Source: Climacteris rufus
Lineage: Eukaryota; Chordata; Aves; Passeriformes; Climacteridae
Direction of reading: 5' to 3'
Length of the DNA: 64,000 bases
NCBI GenBank assembly: GCA_013398175.1
Contig: VZRZ01007409.1
Coordinates: forward strand, 105,320-169,319
The position numbers and the translations under genes were made by a program. The notes under the pieces were generated by a model, which had not been told where the DNA came from, ran no database searches, and saw only the letters and a list, made by a program, of their open reading frames with translations. Below, piece by piece: positions 62,018 to 64,000 of this stretch; the first letter of the stretch is position 1, and each line of letters starts with the position of its first letter.

Positions 62018-63668
62018 GTTCAATGAGGGTTTCTTGCTCCACTATCATAGCAGCTGCTAAGCAAATCAACATGTCAGTTGGGTCTTTCAGAAAAATGCAA
62101 TAAATATTCTGGATATTAGTGAAATCCTTCAACAGATATGTGTTTTACATTCTTTTATAAATTTATAAATGCATCTCCATCAAGAACAAATCTTGTTGGT
62201 GTGAGAGTATAACTTCTCCTCCTTTGCTTATTCATCCATTCCGAGTGATGGCTGCAGCAGCACCGCTGTGCCCCTGTGCCTGATGGCACTGAGGCAATTT
62301 GTAGCCAAGGAGGGAAAGCAAGAGATCACCCAGCACTTATAATCTGCATGCATCTTTAACTTCAGTCTGAAGTGAAGATCTAATATGTGTTTCTTAAACT
62401 AGTTATGTGTAAGTGGTCTCTGTGTAGCATCTAAATCAATGTTGAGTTTTTTTGACCTTTTGTGTTTTACATTGGAAAAACAGACCTCTTTATATTATAG
62501 GAATGTCAGTGCAGTATGAAGTCAGTTAAAGGAATTAAATAAGAAAGTCTTACCTGGTAAAGCTACACTTTCTATATATGGACTCACCAAATGCGAATCA
62601 TATGTGATATTTGAACAAATCATAAAACTAAATATTATATTATGGCAGGGACTTAAAAACAGAAATAAAACAGGAAGAAGGCATACTTTTCTTGCCAGTG
62701 ATGCATTTCACTGTCTGTTCTACTATAAAGAGAATACATCAGTTCCTGGTACCTAGGGAAAAAGAAAAAAAAAATGTGATTGAATTAAGTCTGTTTGAGT
62801 AAATTAAAAATCCTCTACAAGTCAGTGGTTTGAAGAGCTGGTAGGAGTCACCACTTGACTTCCAATGAAAGTGTAGCATCTGTGGGGGCAAAAAGTCAGT
62901 CTCTCGGGGGTCTGGCTTTCTGAGAGTAAGGTTATTCCACAATAGTCTGCCAACCTTCAGCCAAACCACCACTGGCACTTTTCTTTCCTGGTCTCCTTCA
63001 GAAGATCCCTTCTTCTAGGACTTGGAGAGGATTTCTAAGACCGTGCCCAGGTCCTGCCCCGAACCATGTCTATCCCACACCCCACTAGCTCTGTGTCAGT
63101 AAGGGACTCACTTGTCATAGTTTGGGTGCAGATAAATGACAGAAGGATTTTGCGAATTGATCAGAAAGGCCCAGCAGAATCCCAGTCCCTGTTTCTGGAA
63201 CCTGCATAAGAAGCTTTCCTGGGGTTCATCCTTATCCAAAACCTAGGTGTCTGAAAGATCTCTTTGGACTATAGTTCAGAGTGCACTCTCACAGTTGTTC
63301 TGCTCTCATAATTTCACTGTTGTAGCATTTGAGTGATAAATTAAACACTTTTCAAAAGAAAACAGATTGATTTTTTTTTTTAAGTTAAAGAATATTTTTG
63401 ATTAAAGACTGTTTTTTTTACAATCCAAAACAATTAATTTGATTAATGGTCACATTTTCTCTTCAAAATAATTTCAGCAAATTTCTTTTTTCTTAGGCTT
63501 AATTTTGGAAACTCAGTGTCTAAATATCCCCCACGGTTTTACCACGCATGGCTGTGAAGTGCATTTCAAAGACTTCACACACTGCTGTCTTCCTGACATT
63601 GTTGGAGGGGAAGAGCTGTTTTCTAACATGAGAAATGGATTTGCAATCTATTCATTTGGGCTGAGGTG
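62018..63668. other. Non-coding DNA, no feature seen
   Basis: No gene, RNA or repeat family recognised. Open frames such as 62739-62978 minus are short and unrecognised. Confidence 0.5.
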
Positions 63669-63812
63669 TTTAATTTTAGGCAGCCAAGCTTCTTGTCTCA
63701 AGTCCTTTGTGCCTCAGATTATCTACCTCTAAAAAGGATATAATGTTCTGTGTTTATCTCCAAGGGCTGACAGGAGGTTTACTTAATTTACATCTGCAAA
63801 GTACTTTGCAAT
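63669..63812 (+). mobile_element. MIR/L2-like fossil fragment
   Basis: AATTTTAGGCAGCCAAGCTTC, then CCTTTGTGCCTCAGATTATC, CTACCTCTAAAAAGGATATAA, a CCAAGGGCTGACAGGAGG block and ACATCTGCAAAGTACTTTG follow the MIR/L2 3' order ('tgggcaagtcactt', 'ctgtgcctcagtttcc', 'ctgtaaaatggggataa', 'agggttgttgtgagg', 'acatgtaaagcgcttt'). This is the clearest of the three MIR/L2-like remnants here. Confidence 0.68.
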
Positions 63813-64000
63813 CCAAGTAAAACGTGCCCATTTAAATGCAATGCTTTATTACAAGACAGGAGTAAATGCTACTGTCATTTATCCTGGTGTCAAATGGGAC
63901 TAATCCCATGGCAAACCAAGGAAATGCACATAGGAAAAGGCAGTGGAGAATCAAACGTGATCCCCTTGGGTACCAAAGTGAAGCTCAGGAAAAAAAAATC
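63813..64000. other. Non-coding DNA at window end
   Basis: Nothing recognisable; the sequence runs off the window. Confidence 0.5.

Noticed and set aside
1..64000. CRISPR arrays, bacterial operons or a phage-type system
   Set aside because: No regularly spaced identical repeats, no ribosome-binding sites before long frames and no coding density. Retroposons place the window in a vertebrate.

Overview
This window looks like a gene-poor stretch of a bird nuclear chromosome, either a gene desert or the inside of a very large intron. It is AT-rich and CpG-poor, and stop codons are dense in all six frames. There are no operons or bacterial signals and no gene I can recognise. The bird assignment rests on CR1 LINE 3' ends, which are the characteristic avian/reptilian retroposon, and on the absence of Alu-, B1- or L1-like sequence. 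A CpG-rich solo LTR of a type common in birds is also present. I see no confident protein-coding gene, tRNA, rRNA or CRISPR array.

Layout. 1-9.2 kb is featureless AT-rich DNA with a GC-richer patch near 2.0-2.4 kb, a 21-bp tandem duplication inside an 80-residue minus-strand reading frame (2.7-3.0 kb), a (TC)9 run and a 31-base poly(A). 9.3-17.6 kb holds an RFX X-box-like palindrome (10.1 kb), a perfect 14-bp hairpin (11.87 kb), a second AT hairpin (14.46 kb) and an unusual A10G array (16.4 kb). A minus-strand CR1 lies at 17.64-17.81 kb. 18-27 kb holds AT palindromes, fragments of ancient amniote repeats and a MIR/L2-like fossil (22.75 kb).

The best-defined object is a solo LTR at 27,029-27,664 with matching target-site duplications. 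It is followed by a GC-rich, CpG-poor block (28.96-29.83 kb) that carries one copy of a 73-bp sequence repeated at 30.45 kb. At 33.6-33.83 kb there are three diverged copies of a roughly 76-80 bp unit, each headed by a TAAT-rich motif. CR1 fragments follow at 36.5 and 39.1 kb. Near 44.76-45.12 kb there is a combination of splice-acceptor-like tract, open frame and poly(A) signal that could be a terminal exon, though I do not recognise the protein. 45-60 kb is mostly featureless apart from short palindromes, a 20-bp and a 69-bp tandem duplication and a MIR/L2-like fossil (53.7 kb). Old CR1 fragments at 60.15 and 61.72 kb and a MIR/L2-like fossil at 63.67 kb close the window.

How it fits together. 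Nothing here forms a pathway or a system of genes. The window is mainly a record of retroposon insertions of different ages, plus a few short non-coding structures (the TAAT-headed triplicate, the X-box-like site and the AT palindromes) that could be regulatory but are unproven.
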